From: Sporosarcina sp. ANT_H38
GTDB taxonomy: Bacteria; Bacillota; Bacilli; Bacillales_A; Planococcaceae
Direction: 5' to 3'
NCBI RefSeq assembly: GCF_008369195.1
Contig: NZ_VOBC01000002.1
Span: forward strand, 496,001 to 560,000
Length of the DNA: 64,000 nucleotides
Part shown: positions 1 through 9,018 of the stretch, in pieces
Position numbering within the stretch: position 1 is the first letter of the stretch
How the letters are laid out: the number at the start of each line of letters is the position of its first letter
Notes under the pieces: generated by a model
Databases searched by the model: none
Told to the model about the DNA's origin: nothing
The model's input: only the letters and a program-made list of their open reading frames with translations
Position numbers and translations under genes: made by a program

Positions 1-24
1 CTCTTGCATTTTTTTAATATCCAT
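1..24 (-). CDS. Start of an unidentified gene cut by the window edge
   Basis: Only the first eight codons are visible (M-D-I-K-K-M-Q-E), read leftward from an ATG at 24..22. A strong ribosome binding site, GGAGGAAG on the minus strand, lies just upstream. The gene is divergent from the TetR-type regulator at 313, so it is a likely target of that regulator. In the YerO family such targets are often efflux pumps, but eight residues are too few to identify this product. Confidence 0.6.
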
Positions 25-41
25 ACTTCTTCCTCCAATTA

Positions 42-75
42 ATACGTAACGTATAGAATTTGTACCCTGAGTACA
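42..75. promoter_or_regulatory. Two short palindromes between the regulator and its divergent neighbour
   Basis: Positions 42..54 form a perfect palindrome, ATACGT-A-ACGTAT. Positions 61..75 form TGTAC-N5-GTACA. Both lie within 55 bp upstream of the minus-strand start codon at 24. Size and symmetry fit operators for a dimeric TetR protein such as the one encoded at 313. The assignment is an inference from position and symmetry. Confidence 0.4.
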
Positions 76-312
76 TCATGTTAAATATATTATACCGATA
101 GTCCAAAATATGCAACCTCCGAAAACGCTTTCACATGTAAAAATTTAATTTCATTGATATGACAAACTTTTTAAGTTACCATAAAAATGTACTAACAGTA
201 TAAAACCAATTTCTCTCTTCATGAAAAACTCAACAAACAGACATTATTCTATTGATACCCCTCGAACAAACCTAATAAGTTCAACAATAAAACACAGAAT
301 AAAGGTGATTAG

Positions 313-1197
313 GTGAATGATCGTAAACGTCAGGTTTTATTGACAGCACAACGACTTTTTATAGATAAAGGTTTTTCCACTACATCTGTTCAAGACATAT
401 TAGACGAGTCCTGTATTTCGAAAGGAACATTCTATAATTACTTCTCATCCAAGAATGAATGTCTCAAAGCGATACTCGAACAAGCACACGATGAGGCAAA
501 TGTGAGAAGGCGTGAATTGCTTATTGGTCAAGACTTGTCCGATAAGCAAATTCTGGTTGATCAGATTTTAGTTCGCATGCATGTGAATCGTGAACAGAAT
601 TTGCTACCCCTTTTCGAGGCTGTCTTCCATTCAGGGGATAGCGACTTGCGAGCCTTTATCAAGAATATGCTTATAGCTGAGTTTTCCTGGTTAACAAGAA
701 GGCTGGTGGATGTCTACGGCAAAGCTGCAGAGCCCTACGCTGCTGATTGCGCAGTTATGCTACTCGGAATGATGCAGCAAATACTTCATGTATGGTCTGC
801 TTTTTCAAAAGAGGAAATGGACTCCTTAAAACTCGTCACTTTCTTAATACGAAGAATCGATTCCATCATCCTGGGTATGATTAGCACAAAAGATGCTTTT
901 TTCACTGAAGATGTATTTTTCAAGTTGAACAGTGAGTTTGGAGAACAAACCGAAACAAAGGAACAATTGTTCAAACAACTTACAGGGTTTTCTGAACTAC
1001 TTGAGGACGACACTTTTCGCGCGGCCAAACAATATGTTCAATTCCTTTTGGAAGAACTTCGCTCTGAATGCCCGCGGGTATTCGTGCTGGAATCTATCGT
1101 CCGCTCGTTCCGGGAGGCGTTCAAAGGACTCCCCCATGAAACAGAAGCTCACGAGCTAGCTTACAAAGTTTGGCGTTTTGTGGACACGCTTGAGTAG
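313..1197 (+). CDS. TetR/AcrR-family transcriptional regulator, YerO-like
   Basis: 294 residues from a GTG start at 313, preceded by AAAGGTGA. The N-terminal 50 residues are a TetR helix-turn-helix domain (RLFIDKGFSTTSVQDILDES, then a GTFYNYFSSK recognition helix). The C-terminal ligand-binding part is much longer than in a typical 200-residue TetR protein, which matches the B. subtilis YerO type. YerO-type proteins control drug or surfactin efflux. The probable target is the divergent gene starting at 24. The inducer is unknown. Confidence 0.85.
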   Translation: MNDRKRQVLLTAQRLFIDKGFSTTSVQDILDESCISKGTFYNYFSSKNECLKAILEQAHDEANVRRRELLIGQDLSDKQILVDQILVRMHVNREQNLLPLFEAVFHSGDSDLRAFIKNMLIAEFSWLTRRLVDVYGKAAEPYAADCAVMLLGMMQQILHVWSAFSKEEMDSLKLVTFLIRRIDSIILGMISTKDAFFTEDVFFKLNSEFGEQTETKEQLFKQLTGFSELLEDDTFRAAKQYVQFLLEELRSECPRVFVLESIVRSFREAFKGLPHETEAHELAYKVWRFVDTLE

Positions 1198-1290
1198 TCA
1201 GAGTTTTTTATTATTATCTTGAAACTTTCTCCACTCTATTTCGTATGATTGAGTAGCAAAATATTTTTTCTAAGGGAGGAACGAGACAAG

Positions 1291-2088
1291 ATGAATAATC
1301 ATGAAATTGATTACAAAATACATGGCGATGATATGCAGTTTGTAGAAGTCGAGCTTGACCCCAAAGAGACGGTAGTGGCAGAAGCAGGGGCTTTGATGAT
1401 GATGGAAGACGGCATCGCGATGGAAACAATCTTCGGTGACGGATCTGGCTCTTCAGGTGGGGGCATTATGGGCAAACTGATGGGGGCAGGAAAACGAATG
1501 TTGACTGGAGAAAGTTTATTCATGACAACGTTCACGAATACTGTTGCTGGTAAAAAGCACGTCTCTTTTGCCTCCCCTTACCCAGGTAAAATCATTCCAA
1601 TGGATTTAAGTGAGTATAACGGCAAAATCATCTGCCAAAAAGATGCATTCCTTGCTGCAGCAAAAGGTGTATCCGTCGGAATCGAATTCCAGCGTAAACT
1701 CGGTACCGGCTTTTTCGGTGGTGAAGGGTTCATCATGCAAAAACTCGAAGGTGATGGTATGGCGTTCATCCACGCTGGAGGTACGATTATCGAAAAAAGG
1801 CTGCGACCGGGCGAAATATTGCGCGTGGACACAGGATGTCTCGTAGCAATGACGCATAATGTTAATTACAATATCGAAATGGTTAAAGGCGTGAAAACAG
1901 CATTATTTGGCGGCGAAGGCCTCTTTTTCGCGACATTGAAGGGACCAGGAACTGTTTGGATTCAATCCCTTCCATTCTCAAGACTAGCAAGCCGTGTTTT
2001 TGCAGCTGCACCGCAAACACCTGGTGGCGGATCCCGTGATGAAGGAAGTATTGCAGGCGGATTGTTTAATATGCTAGGCGGAAAATAA
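1291..2088 (+). CDS. AIM24 / TIGR00266 family protein
   Basis: 265 residues. The ATG at 1291 is preceded by AAGGGAGGA at 1272..1280; an upstream in-frame start at 1249 lacks such a site. The glycine-rich beta-strand sequence ([44 protein letters not shown], then a Gly-rich tail) is typical of the AIM24 family, which folds as a beta-helix-like trimer. Its bacterial role is not established. No signal peptide is visible, so it is probably cytoplasmic. It is monocistronic, with its own terminator directly downstream. Confidence 0.85.
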   Translation: MNNHEIDYKIHGDDMQFVEVELDPKETVVAEAGALMMMEDGIAMETIFGDGSGSSGGGIMGKLMGAGKRMLTGESLFMTTFTNTVAGKKHVSFASPYPGKIIPMDLSEYNGKIICQKDAFLAAAKGVSVGIEFQRKLGTGFFGGEGFIMQKLEGDGMAFIHAGGTIIEKRLRPGEILRVDTGCLVAMTHNVNYNIEMVKGVKTALFGGEGLFFATLKGPGTVWIQSLPFSRLASRVFAAAPQTPGGGSRDEGSIAGGLFNMLGGK

Positions 2089-2090
2089 CT

Positions 2091-2142
2091 AAAAAAGGGT
2101 GTCTCAAAAGTCATTTACCGACTGACGAGACACCCCTTTTTT
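2091..2142 (+). terminator. Rho-independent terminator of the AIM24-family gene
   Basis: Arms AAAAAGGGTGTCTC and GAGACACCCCTTTTTT form a long stem around a loop of about 21 nt, ending in a T-run. It starts three bases after the stop codon. The A-run on the other side lets it work in both directions. Confidence 0.85.
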
Positions 2143-2166
2143 AAATTCAACTTCATATCAACTAAC

Positions 2167-2402
2167 TTATTTCACGCCATTCAAAAATAGCCAGGTATAC
2201 TTGGCTTCATCTTCACTTTCAGGAAGAATAACTTGGTATTTTAGATAGGCCATCGTAGTACTTGTATTTCTTTCTTCTATTTATATCAAACAATTATATA
2301 GATTTCGGGGTGGACACCATTAATCGTGATAGAGTTATTACTATCATCCACCACAATATAGTCGAATTTGTAACGCTGGACAGATATAATCAAGGTAAAC
2401 CG
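2167..2402 (-). pseudogene. Remnants of an unidentified gene
   Basis: Two minus-strand open stretches in different frames read like real protein. One runs 2402..2286 (39 codons, containing RYKFDYIVVDDSNNSITI) and ends at TGA. The other runs 2253..2167 (28 residues, containing MAYLKYQVILPESEDEAKY) and ends at TAA. Neither has a ribosome binding site. They may be pieces of one broken gene. I do not recognise the family. Otherwise this gap holds only the hutG leader. Confidence 0.3.
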
Positions 2403-2427
2403 TTATTCGAAGGGATGAGACGCTCAA

Positions 2428-3381
2428 ATGAAGAAAGTTAGTTCAACTATATGGTCTGGACGTACAGACCATATTGAAAATAGAACCAGTTTTCGTTATC
2501 ACCAGGTAGTGGCGGTTTCAGCGTTAAAGGATTTAGCTCCGTCACCAGACACGATCGCCATCATCGGGTTTGAAAGCGAGGAAGGTGTCCGACGAAATAG
2601 TGGCCGGCTAGGCGCAGCAAAAGCACCCGATGCTTTGCGCGGCGAGCTAGCTAAAATGCCATGGAAGTTCCCTGACACTAAACGCCTTGTGGATATAGGC
2701 AACATCGAATGTCACGGAAGAGAATTAGAGCAGAGTCAGCAGCAGCTTGGCAATGCAGTGGCCGAAGCCCTGCACAAGAAAATGACGCCCATCATTCTCG
2801 GCGGTGGTCATGAAACTGCTTATGGTCATTACCTTGGTGTCCGAAAATCAATTGGTGACCATGCAACGCTTGGAATCATAAATATAGATGCTCATTTCGA
2901 TTTACGGACATACGACGAACAACCATCTTCGGGTACGATGTTTAAACAAATACTTGACCAGGATGAACACAGTAGCTATTTCGTCGCCGGAATTCAGCGG
3001 TATGGCAATACGCAGGAACTGTTTGACCGAGCGAATGAACTTGGTGTTATCTTTGAATATGAAGAGAATATGCATATCGGAAATTTGGACAAATTAACTT
3101 TGGATCTCAATCAATTTATTAGCCAACATGATTTTGTCTTTTTAACTTTATGTACAGATGTACTGAACGCCACCTTTGCACCAGGTGTCAGCGCTCCTTC
3201 GCCATTTGGATTAGACCCTTCCGTAGTTCGTTCCATTATTCGAACAGTCATTTCCCATGATAAAACACTGTCGTTTGATATTTCGGAAGTAAATCCTTCT
3301 TTAGATGAAAACAACCGCACAGTTAAGCTGGGTGCTCACTTAACAAATGAAGCAATTGCTTCTTTCTTGGGACGAACATAA
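2428..3381 (+). CDS. hutG: Formimidoylglutamase
   Basis: 317 residues of the ureohydrolase (arginase) family. It hydrolyses N-formimino-L-glutamate to glutamate and formamide, the last step of histidine breakdown. Metal-binding motifs are visible: GGGHE near residue 125, DAHFDLR near 155, and the third block LCTDVLNATFAPGVSAPSP near 240, with DISEVNP near 290. The ATG at 2428 follows AAGGGATGAG. No hutPHUI genes are adjacent; the sodium symporter downstream is the only possible partner in view. Other ureohydrolases (agmatinase, arginase) are less likely because the overall sequence is HutG-like. Confidence 0.85.
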   Translation: MKKVSSTIWSGRTDHIENRTSFRYHQVVAVSALKDLAPSPDTIAIIGFESEEGVRRNSGRLGAAKAPDALRGELAKMPWKFPDTKRLVDIGNIECHGRELEQSQQQLGNAVAEALHKKMTPIILGGGHETAYGHYLGVRKSIGDHATLGIINIDAHFDLRTYDEQPSSGTMFKQILDQDEHSSYFVAGIQRYGNTQELFDRANELGVIFEYEENMHIGNLDKLTLDLNQFISQHDFVFLTLCTDVLNATFAPGVSAPSPFGLDPSVVRSIIRTVISHDKTLSFDISEVNPSLDENNRTVKLGAHLTNEAIASFLGRT

Positions 3382-3460
3382 ACAAACTTGCATAAAGCAA
3401 GGCATATCATGATAATCTACAATCTAGATAATATAGTAAAGGTTCGAAAGGATTGAAATT

Positions 3461-4819
3461 ATGTCTCAACAAGAACATTGGAAATCTAAAATAGGATTTA
3501 TATTAGCAGCAGCCGGTTCCGCCATCGGTTTGGGAGCCATTTGGAAATTCCCTTATGTAGCCGGAACGGGTGGTGGTGGTGCCTTTTTACTGGTCTTTTT
3601 ATTATTTACACTGCTATTAGGATTTCCTTTGTTAGTCGGAGAATTTATCCTCGGTCGTAAAAGCCAAAGTGATGCAATTAGCACCTACAAAAAGTTCGCG
3701 CCTAATTCCGCTTGGCATATAACAGGGATAATCGGAGTTGTTACCAGTTTTCTCGTTTTATCATTTTACAGCGTTGTAGGAGGATGGATTATCCTCTATT
3801 TATTTAAAGCGATGACTGGAGGCCTTGCGGGACTATCACAAGATCAATTCGGACCATTATTCAGTGAGATTATTTCTGAGCCGTTTTCTACTTTGACTGG
3901 CCAATTACTCTTCATGTTGCTCACAATTGTAGTTGTGTCTCAAGGTGTTCAAAAGGGCATCGAGAAAGCAAGTAAAATTATGATGCCGGCTCTCCTCGTT
4001 TTATTTATCATCATCGTTATTCGCTCCCTTAGTTTGGACGGGGCAATAGAAGGTGTTAAATTTTTACTTGTGCCTGATTTCACTAAATTAACATCTGAAA
4101 CGATATTATTCGCCTTGGGACAAGCTTTCTTCACCCTCACTTTAGGAGTATCGGTTATGGTTACATATGCTTCTTATCTTCCAAAAACACAAAATCTACC
4201 AGGCTCAGCAATATCCATTATTTCAATGAATATCGTCATCGTCCTGTTGGCGGGTCTTGCAATCTTTCCGGGCGTATTTTCATTCGGACTTGAGCCCGAT
4301 GCCGGTCCGACATTGATTTTTTCAGTTTTACCAGCAGTGTTCAATCAAATGCCCTTCGGTATCCTTTTCTTTATCGCGTTCCTGGTATTATTTTTATTTG
4401 CGGCTTTAACTTCAGCCTTCTCAATGGTAGAAATTATTGTTGCGACAATGACGAAAAACGACCCTTCTAAACGCAAAAAATTCACTTGGATAATTGGTAT
4501 GGCAATATTCATCGTTGGCATTCCATCGTGTTTATCATACGGCGTAATGGCCGATGTAAAGTTTTTCGACAAAACAGTATTCGACTTAGTCGACTTTGCA
4601 GTAAGCAATGTATTGATGCCAATTGGCGCATTACTTATTTCTATTTTCATTCCGTTGAAAATATCCAAAAAGGATTTATTTAATGAAATGAAGCAAGGTT
4701 CGACAGTCGGGAAAGCCTTCTTTAACGTATGGTTCTATTTATTGAAGTATCTAGCTCCTATTGCGATTATTATTGTTTTTCTTGATGCGCTAGGTGTATT
4801 TAATTTATTCACAAAATAA
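3461..4819 (+). CDS. Sodium-dependent transporter of the NSS (neurotransmitter:sodium symporter) family
   Basis: 452 residues with about 11 to 12 membrane helices. The N-terminal signature [20 protein letters not shown] is the sodium and substrate site of LeuT/MhsT-type symporters, followed by [13 protein letters not shown]. Members import amino acids with sodium. It lies 79 bp downstream of hutG on the same strand, so histidine or a related amino acid is a reasonable but unproven substrate. A good ribosome binding site (GAAAGGA) precedes the ATG. Confidence 0.88.
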   Translation: MSQQEHWKSKIGFILAAAGSAIGLGAIWKFPYVAGTGGGGAFLLVFLLFTLLLGFPLLVGEFILGRKSQSDAISTYKKFAPNSAWHITGIIGVVTSFLVLSFYSVVGGWIILYLFKAMTGGLAGLSQDQFGPLFSEIISEPFSTLTGQLLFMLLTIVVVSQGVQKGIEKASKIMMPALLVLFIIIVIRSLSLDGAIEGVKFLLVPDFTKLTSETILFALGQAFFTLTLGVSVMVTYASYLPKTQNLPGSAISIISMNIVIVLLAGLAIFPGVFSFGLEPDAGPTLIFSVLPAVFNQMPFGILFFIAFLVLFLFAALTSAFSMVEIIVATMTKNDPSKRKKFTWIIGMAIFIVGIPSCLSYGVMADVKFFDKTVFDLVDFAVSNVLMPIGALLISIFIPLKISKKDLFNEMKQGSTVGKAFFNVWFYLLKYLAPIAIIIVFLDALGVFNLFTK

Positions 4820-4840
4820 TCACTCTGAGTGATTATTTTG
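4813..4840 (+). terminator. Terminator of the NSS transporter gene
   Basis: A perfect inverted repeat, AAAATAATCACT / AGTGATTATTTT, with a 3-nt loop. It overlaps the transporter's stop codon, and the right arm supplies the T-run. Confidence 0.8.
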
Positions 4841-5002
4841 TAATCCGCATAACCGTCACAGCAAACTGCAAGAGGCTGTAAGTCGAGTTAATTAGTAATT
4901 TATACACGTCTGGTGAATAGGACTTGATTACCTCCATTTTCACTGGACTATTTTCGGACCGCTTTTGACTAACTATTCATGACAGATTTACTGATAGGTC
5001 CT

Positions 5003-5041
5003 AGTGTGGCTAGAAGTGACTCCGTCACTTCTAGCCACACT
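5003..5041. repeat. Perfect 18-bp stem-loop in a gene-free region
   Basis: Arms 5003..5020 and 5024..5041 are exact reverse complements around the 3-nt loop TCC. No T-run follows on either strand, so it is not a standard terminator. A second stem, GGAGGAAT / ATTCCTCC (5047..5054 and 5063..5070), follows. The 10-bp inverted repeat AACTATTCAT (4971..4980) and ATGAATAGTT (5085..5094) brackets both. The gap 4843..5464 has no credible gene. Confidence 0.7.
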
Positions 5042-5177
5042 TGTAGGGAGGAATTGTAGTTCATTCCTCCTTAGTAATCCGGTTATGAATAGTTGCCTGT
5101 CGCGTTCCTACAATGTTCAAGTGAAAAATGCGGTTGTTTTGGAAGAAAAGAATAGATGACTTACTATGGAGAGTGTA

Positions 5178-5205
5178 AGTGCCCGAAGATGCAATTTCGG
5201 GCACT
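5178..5205. repeat. Stem-loop with 10-bp stem
   Basis: AGTGCCCGAA / TTCGGGCACT around the loop GATGCAAT. No T-run follows. The loop is the exact reverse complement of the loop of the hairpin at 5330. Confidence 0.65.
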
Positions 5206-5329
5206 CTAGTACTTTGTACAATGGGTTCCTTGCTTATTTTTAGTAAAGATTATGCATCTAAGCTTGTAATGCCTTATAGAAAGTGACACTTCTTTAAAAT
5301 AAATAAGAAAAAACCATAGATAAAGCATC

Positions 5330-5361
5330 AGCCGCCAAAATTGCATCTTTGGCGGCTTTTC
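5330..5361 (+). terminator. Terminator-like hairpin with no gene in front of it
   Basis: AGCCGCCAAA / TTTGGCGGCT around the loop ATTGCATC, followed by TTTTC. The nearest plus-strand gene (ending at 4819) already has its own terminator. This hairpin may end a small RNA or be the remnant of a lost gene's terminator. Confidence 0.5.
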
Positions 5362-5464
5362 TCTCGGTAAGAAGTCAGCTATTCTTTCGTCTCAAAAATC
5401 TTCAGCACTCTGTGTACTTAAGCATTTGGAGCGCGACGGATGAAAGACAACCATACGATTAACG

Positions 5465-5506
5465 AAAAAACTGTGTAGGGATGCGACTTTTTCGCATCCC
5501 TACACA
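5465..5506 (-). terminator. Terminator of the VOC / dehydrogenase operon
   Basis: A perfect 15-bp stem (5472..5486 with 5492..5506) around a 5-nt loop. Read on the minus strand it is followed by GTTTTTTCG. It lies about 150 bp downstream of the VOC stop codon. Confidence 0.75.
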
Positions 5507-5655
5507 TCCAGATATCTCGCTAATCGTACTAGAAGTCATTCAACCTAAAGCGATCCCAATGCGCACCTATACAAGTGCGGTCAGGGTGGATTAAGTTATT
5601 TACTGTTTTTTTGGTTAATCAACAAACGTGTAATTTATAAATAGAAAAACGATAC

Positions 5656-6069
5656 TTATCCTTTTTTCTCAAAGTTCAAGTCCCATGTAAAGCCAAATTT
5701 ATCTATCACTTTCCCATATTTAGCACCCCAGAACATATCTTGTAATTCCATGAGCACTTTTCCTTCTTCGAGCAGGCGATCGTATAATCGTTCAATCTCT
5801 TCCTCACTTTCACAATCAATAAGTAGAGTAACACCATGTTTGTTGTTTTCAGATGGTTTGTCCGCGGAATCGGCAAGCATAATTTGAAAATCACCTTTTT
5901 TCAAATGGCAATGCAGGAGATAATCAGCTGCTTCAGGTGGATGCGGGAAATTTGCATCAGAGTATTTCTGTACGCCTACTCTTTCAAGCCCCGACAAGTT
6001 TGTGTAGAATTCAACTGCTTCCTTTCCATCCCCGTAAAACGTTAAATACGGAATAATAGCACCTTTCAT
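5656..6069 (-). CDS. VOC-superfamily protein, PhnB/YjdN-like
   Basis: 137 residues of the vicinal oxygen chelate fold (glyoxalase/bleomycin-resistance superfamily). PhnB-type features are visible: IIPYLTFYGDGKEAVEFY at the start, then a lengthy loop, HCHLKKGDFQIMLAD, and WGAKYGKVIDKFGFTWDLN at the C-terminus. The function of the PhnB group is not settled. The ATG at 6069 has the site AAAGGAGGAG. It follows the dehydrogenase gene by 64 bp on the same strand, so the two are probably co-transcribed. Confidence 0.85.
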   Translation of the reverse strand: MKGAIIPYLTFYGDGKEAVEFYTNLSGLERVGVQKYSDANFPHPPEAADYLLHCHLKKGDFQIMLADSADKPSENNKHGVTLLIDCESEEEIERLYDRLLEEGKVLMELQDMFWGAKYGKVIDKFGFTWDLNFEKKG

Positions 6070-6133
6070 GTTTGCTCCTCCTTTAATTGATCACTTAATT
6101 CGCGACTCTATATAGTTGTATTCAAATCCTTCA

Positions 6134-7096
6134 TTAAAATACTTGATTTTCCGGATCGCGGCCCTCAAGTAGATCCGTAATCGCCTGTGCGTTCAAGTTC
6201 ATCATCGCAAGGCGCGTCTTAATACTGGCACTACCAATATGCGGAAGTACCGTTACGTTCGGGAGGGTAAGAAGCAAATTATCGAGTGGAACCGGTTCTG
6301 TTTCAAATACATCGAGCCCTGCCGCCCAGATTTCCCCATCTTTCAATGCATCATATAAAGCTGATTCATCGACAATTCCGCCTCGCGCTACGTTAATAAG
6401 GACTGCTGTATTTTTCATAAGTTTCAGTTCCCGCGCTCCAATCATTCCTACTGTTTCAGGTGTATACGGTGTAAGTATAACAACGAAGTCAGCCTCTTTT
6501 AGTAGTGCTTCAAGTTCCATAAATTCAAAACCATGCTCCACCTCAGCCTCGGTTTTCCGATTACGATTGTGATACAGAACACGCATATCAAATCCTTTTG
6601 CTCGGCGTGCAACCGCCTCTCCGATCCGCCCCATGCCGATGATACCAATAGTCGCACCGCCAACGTCCATGCCCGTGAATCTCATCGGTGCCCACGATGT
6701 CCAATTCCCACTTCTAATAGCATCTTCTGCTGAAATCAATTGACGCGCTGTAGCGAGAAGAAGAGCGAACGCAAGATCCGCAGTCGTTTCATTCAAAACC
6801 CCCGGCGTATTCGTCACGATGACGCCATATTCCATCGCTGCTTCAAGGTCAACATTGTTGTAACCGACCGCCATATTCGCGACGATTTTAAGCTTAGTCC
6901 CTGCTTCAAACACCTCTCGATTTACACTATCCGCTAAAACGGTCCATAATGCATCGGCTTCCGCAACTTCTTTAATTAGAATATCTCGCGGTACGGAGAC
7001 ACTTTCCGAGTCCCACATTCGCACATCAAACTTCTCTAGAAGCGGTGCGACCGCCCGTTCATCTAGTTTTCTTGTAATGTAGATTCTTGGTTTCAT
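6134..7096 (-). CDS. D-isomer-specific 2-hydroxyacid dehydrogenase (glyoxylate reductase / D-glycerate dehydrogenase type)
   Basis: 320 residues. It carries the Rossmann signature GIIGMGRIGEAVARRAKGF near residue 150, catalytic Arg in NVARGGIVDE, Glu in LDVFETEPVP, and His in LPHIGSAS. Such enzymes reduce glyoxylate or hydroxypyruvate with NAD(P)H. The exact substrate cannot be read from sequence. The ATG at 7096 follows AGGGGAG. It is first in an operon with the VOC gene. Confidence 0.87.
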   Translation of the reverse strand: MKPRIYITRKLDERAVAPLLEKFDVRMWDSESVSVPRDILIKEVAEADALWTVLADSVNREVFEAGTKLKIVANMAVGYNNVDLEAAMEYGVIVTNTPGVLNETTADLAFALLLATARQLISAEDAIRSGNWTSWAPMRFTGMDVGGATIGIIGMGRIGEAVARRAKGFDMRVLYHNRNRKTEAEVEHGFEFMELEALLKEADFVVILTPYTPETVGMIGARELKLMKNTAVLINVARGGIVDESALYDALKDGEIWAAGLDVFETEPVPLDNLLLTLPNVTVLPHIGSASIKTRLAMMNLNAQAITDLLEGRDPENQVF

Positions 7097-7407
7097 ACAG
7101 TTCTCCCCTTAACTACGATTGTAAATATTTTACCATTAATTCCAATAAGATGTTGCAGCGTGATTTCGAGTAAGCAATGGTTTCGACGAAGTTTGCAACG
7201 CTTTTAGTGAACTAAACACATCCCTCGCAATTAAACATTCTACAATCAATACCTAGTAAATCGGGAGTTTTAAGACCACTATTCTCAAAATTAACAATAG
7301 TGTAGCATGTAAAGAGAAGTATTTAAGCCTCTGCCAACTTCGAGCAGACCGCTAGCGCTTCTTTTAAATGTAGATTTGCATTCCCTGAAGATTGAGAGAT
7401 GATCGCC
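7097..7407. other. Intergenic region between divergent units, with a short dispersed repeat
   Basis: No gene is apparent. It must hold the promoters of the dehydrogenase (leftward) and the sensor kinase (rightward). Positions 7208..7230 contain a 23-nt stretch nearly identical to one at 12977..12999 (TGAACTAAACA, then CATCC or CATCCC, then CTCGCAA). Confidence 0.4.
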
Positions 7408-9018
7408 ATGAAACCAGTTTCTTTACAGTCACGTATATTTTTATATGGCGCCCTCTTTGTTTCCGTAGTAGCTATTATTATCGGCGTATCTTTCTACTTC
7501 ACGATGTCTCAAGGTATTGAACAGCAGATCGGAGACCGTGCGCTAAGTATAGCCAAAACGACAGCAGACCGTCCCGACGTTCGTGCCGGATTTGAACAAT
7601 CTAACCCCTCGGTAGCATTACAACCGATCGCCGAAGCGGTACGACTAAAAACCGGAGCCGAATATGTCGTTATCGGAAATAGTGAAGGTATTCGATATGC
7701 TCATCCTGTTCCTATACGGATCGGACAAAAAATGGTAGGTGATGATAATGAACGCGCACTTCTTCTAGGAGAATCCTATATTTCCGAGGCAACCGGGACA
7801 CTAGGAGCCGCCCTGCGTGGGAAAACTCCAGTATTTAACGATTACGGTGAAATTATCGGCATTGTTTCTGTCGGATATTTGAAAGAGGATATTTCCACTG
7901 CATTTTTTCAATATGTTGATAATATTGCCTATGTCGTGCTTATCGCAATCATCATCGGAATAATTGGTTCAAGCATCCTAGCCCGCAATATAAAAAAAGA
8001 ACTGTTTAATCTAGAACCTGCTGAAATCGCGAATTTATTCACCGAAAGAAATGCACTTATTGAATCTGTGCGCGAAGGAATCATTATGGTCGACTCCAAA
8101 GGGATGATTACCACAGTGAATGCGGCAGCTTATGAAGTGCTTTCCTTACCAAACCAGGCTGAACTAATCGGGAGAACGATTCAGGAAGTACTTCCGAACA
8201 GTCTCCTTCCAAAGGTACTTGAAACTGGAGAACGGCATCTCGATCGGTCGATGGAGATTCACGGTAAAAAGGTAATTGTGAATCGAATTCCAATTCATGT
8301 CAGTGAACAAATCGTCGGAGCGGTTTCAACTTTCCGACTACAATCGGATATTGACCAGCTTTCCATGGAATTATCACAAGTGAAACGATACACAGAAGCA
8401 TTAAGGGCTCAAACCCATGAATACAATAACTTTTTATATACAATTTCAGGTCTCATTCAACTCAATTCATACGACGAAGCACTAAGCCTTATTCACGATG
8501 AGACTGCTGAGCATCAATCACTTATACAATTCGTAACAAAACGGTTGCAAGACCCATTCCTCGGAGGAATTGTCATCGGTTTCTTCAACCGAGCGAAAGA
8601 GTTGAAAATCAAATTCCTTCTCGATGAAGATAGTTTTTTAAGCAAACTTCCAAAACATTTAGATAAAAATCATTTTGTTTCAATCATAGGAAATTTAGTA
8701 ACAAATGCTTTTGAGGCGGTCGAGTCGTATCCTGAAGAGAAACGGTTGGTCCGCATATTAATTTTGGATAACGGAGAAGAGATCCTAATTGAAGTGGAAG
8801 ATTCCGGACACGGTATAGCTGATGAATTACTTGATGTATTATTCAAAGAGAAGGTGTCGACAAAAAATCAAGAGGACCGTGGATACGGGCTAATGAAAGT
8901 TGCAGAAAACGTAAATGACCTCGCGGGTTCCATTACGCTGGAAAAAGGCGATTTAGACGGTGCACTATTCATCATTTCTATCCCTAAAGGAGGGGTTTCG
9001 CATGACGAATTCAATTGA
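7408..9018 (+). CDS. Sensor histidine kinase of the CitA/DcuS/DctS type
   Basis: 536 residues from the ATG at 7408, chosen because GAGATGATC just upstream matches the extended anti-Shine-Dalgarno target; an ATG at 7399 lies within it. Order: membrane helix (about 10-32), extracellular cache domain that binds carboxylates, second helix (about 170-195), cytoplasmic PAS domain (about 210-310), H-box THEYNNFLYTISGLIQL, and an ATPase domain with NLVTNAFEAV and GHGIADELL. The kinase overlaps the regulator by 17 bp. The tricarboxylate transporter genes downstream suggest it senses citrate or a related acid. Confidence 0.88.
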   Translation: MKPVSLQSRIFLYGALFVSVVAIIIGVSFYFTMSQGIEQQIGDRALSIAKTTADRPDVRAGFEQSNPSVALQPIAEAVRLKTGAEYVVIGNSEGIRYAHPVPIRIGQKMVGDDNERALLLGESYISEATGTLGAALRGKTPVFNDYGEIIGIVSVGYLKEDISTAFFQYVDNIAYVVLIAIIIGIIGSSILARNIKKELFNLEPAEIANLFTERNALIESVREGIIMVDSKGMITTVNAAAYEVLSLPNQAELIGRTIQEVLPNSLLPKVLETGERHLDRSMEIHGKKVIVNRIPIHVSEQIVGAVSTFRLQSDIDQLSMELSQVKRYTEALRAQTHEYNNFLYTISGLIQLNSYDEALSLIHDETAEHQSLIQFVTKRLQDPFLGGIVIGFFNRAKELKIKFLLDEDSFLSKLPKHLDKNHFVSIIGNLVTNAFEAVESYPEEKRLVRILILDNGEEILIEVEDSGHGIADELLDVLFKEKVSTKNQEDRGYGLMKVAENVNDLAGSITLEKGDLDGALFIISIPKGGVSHDEFN

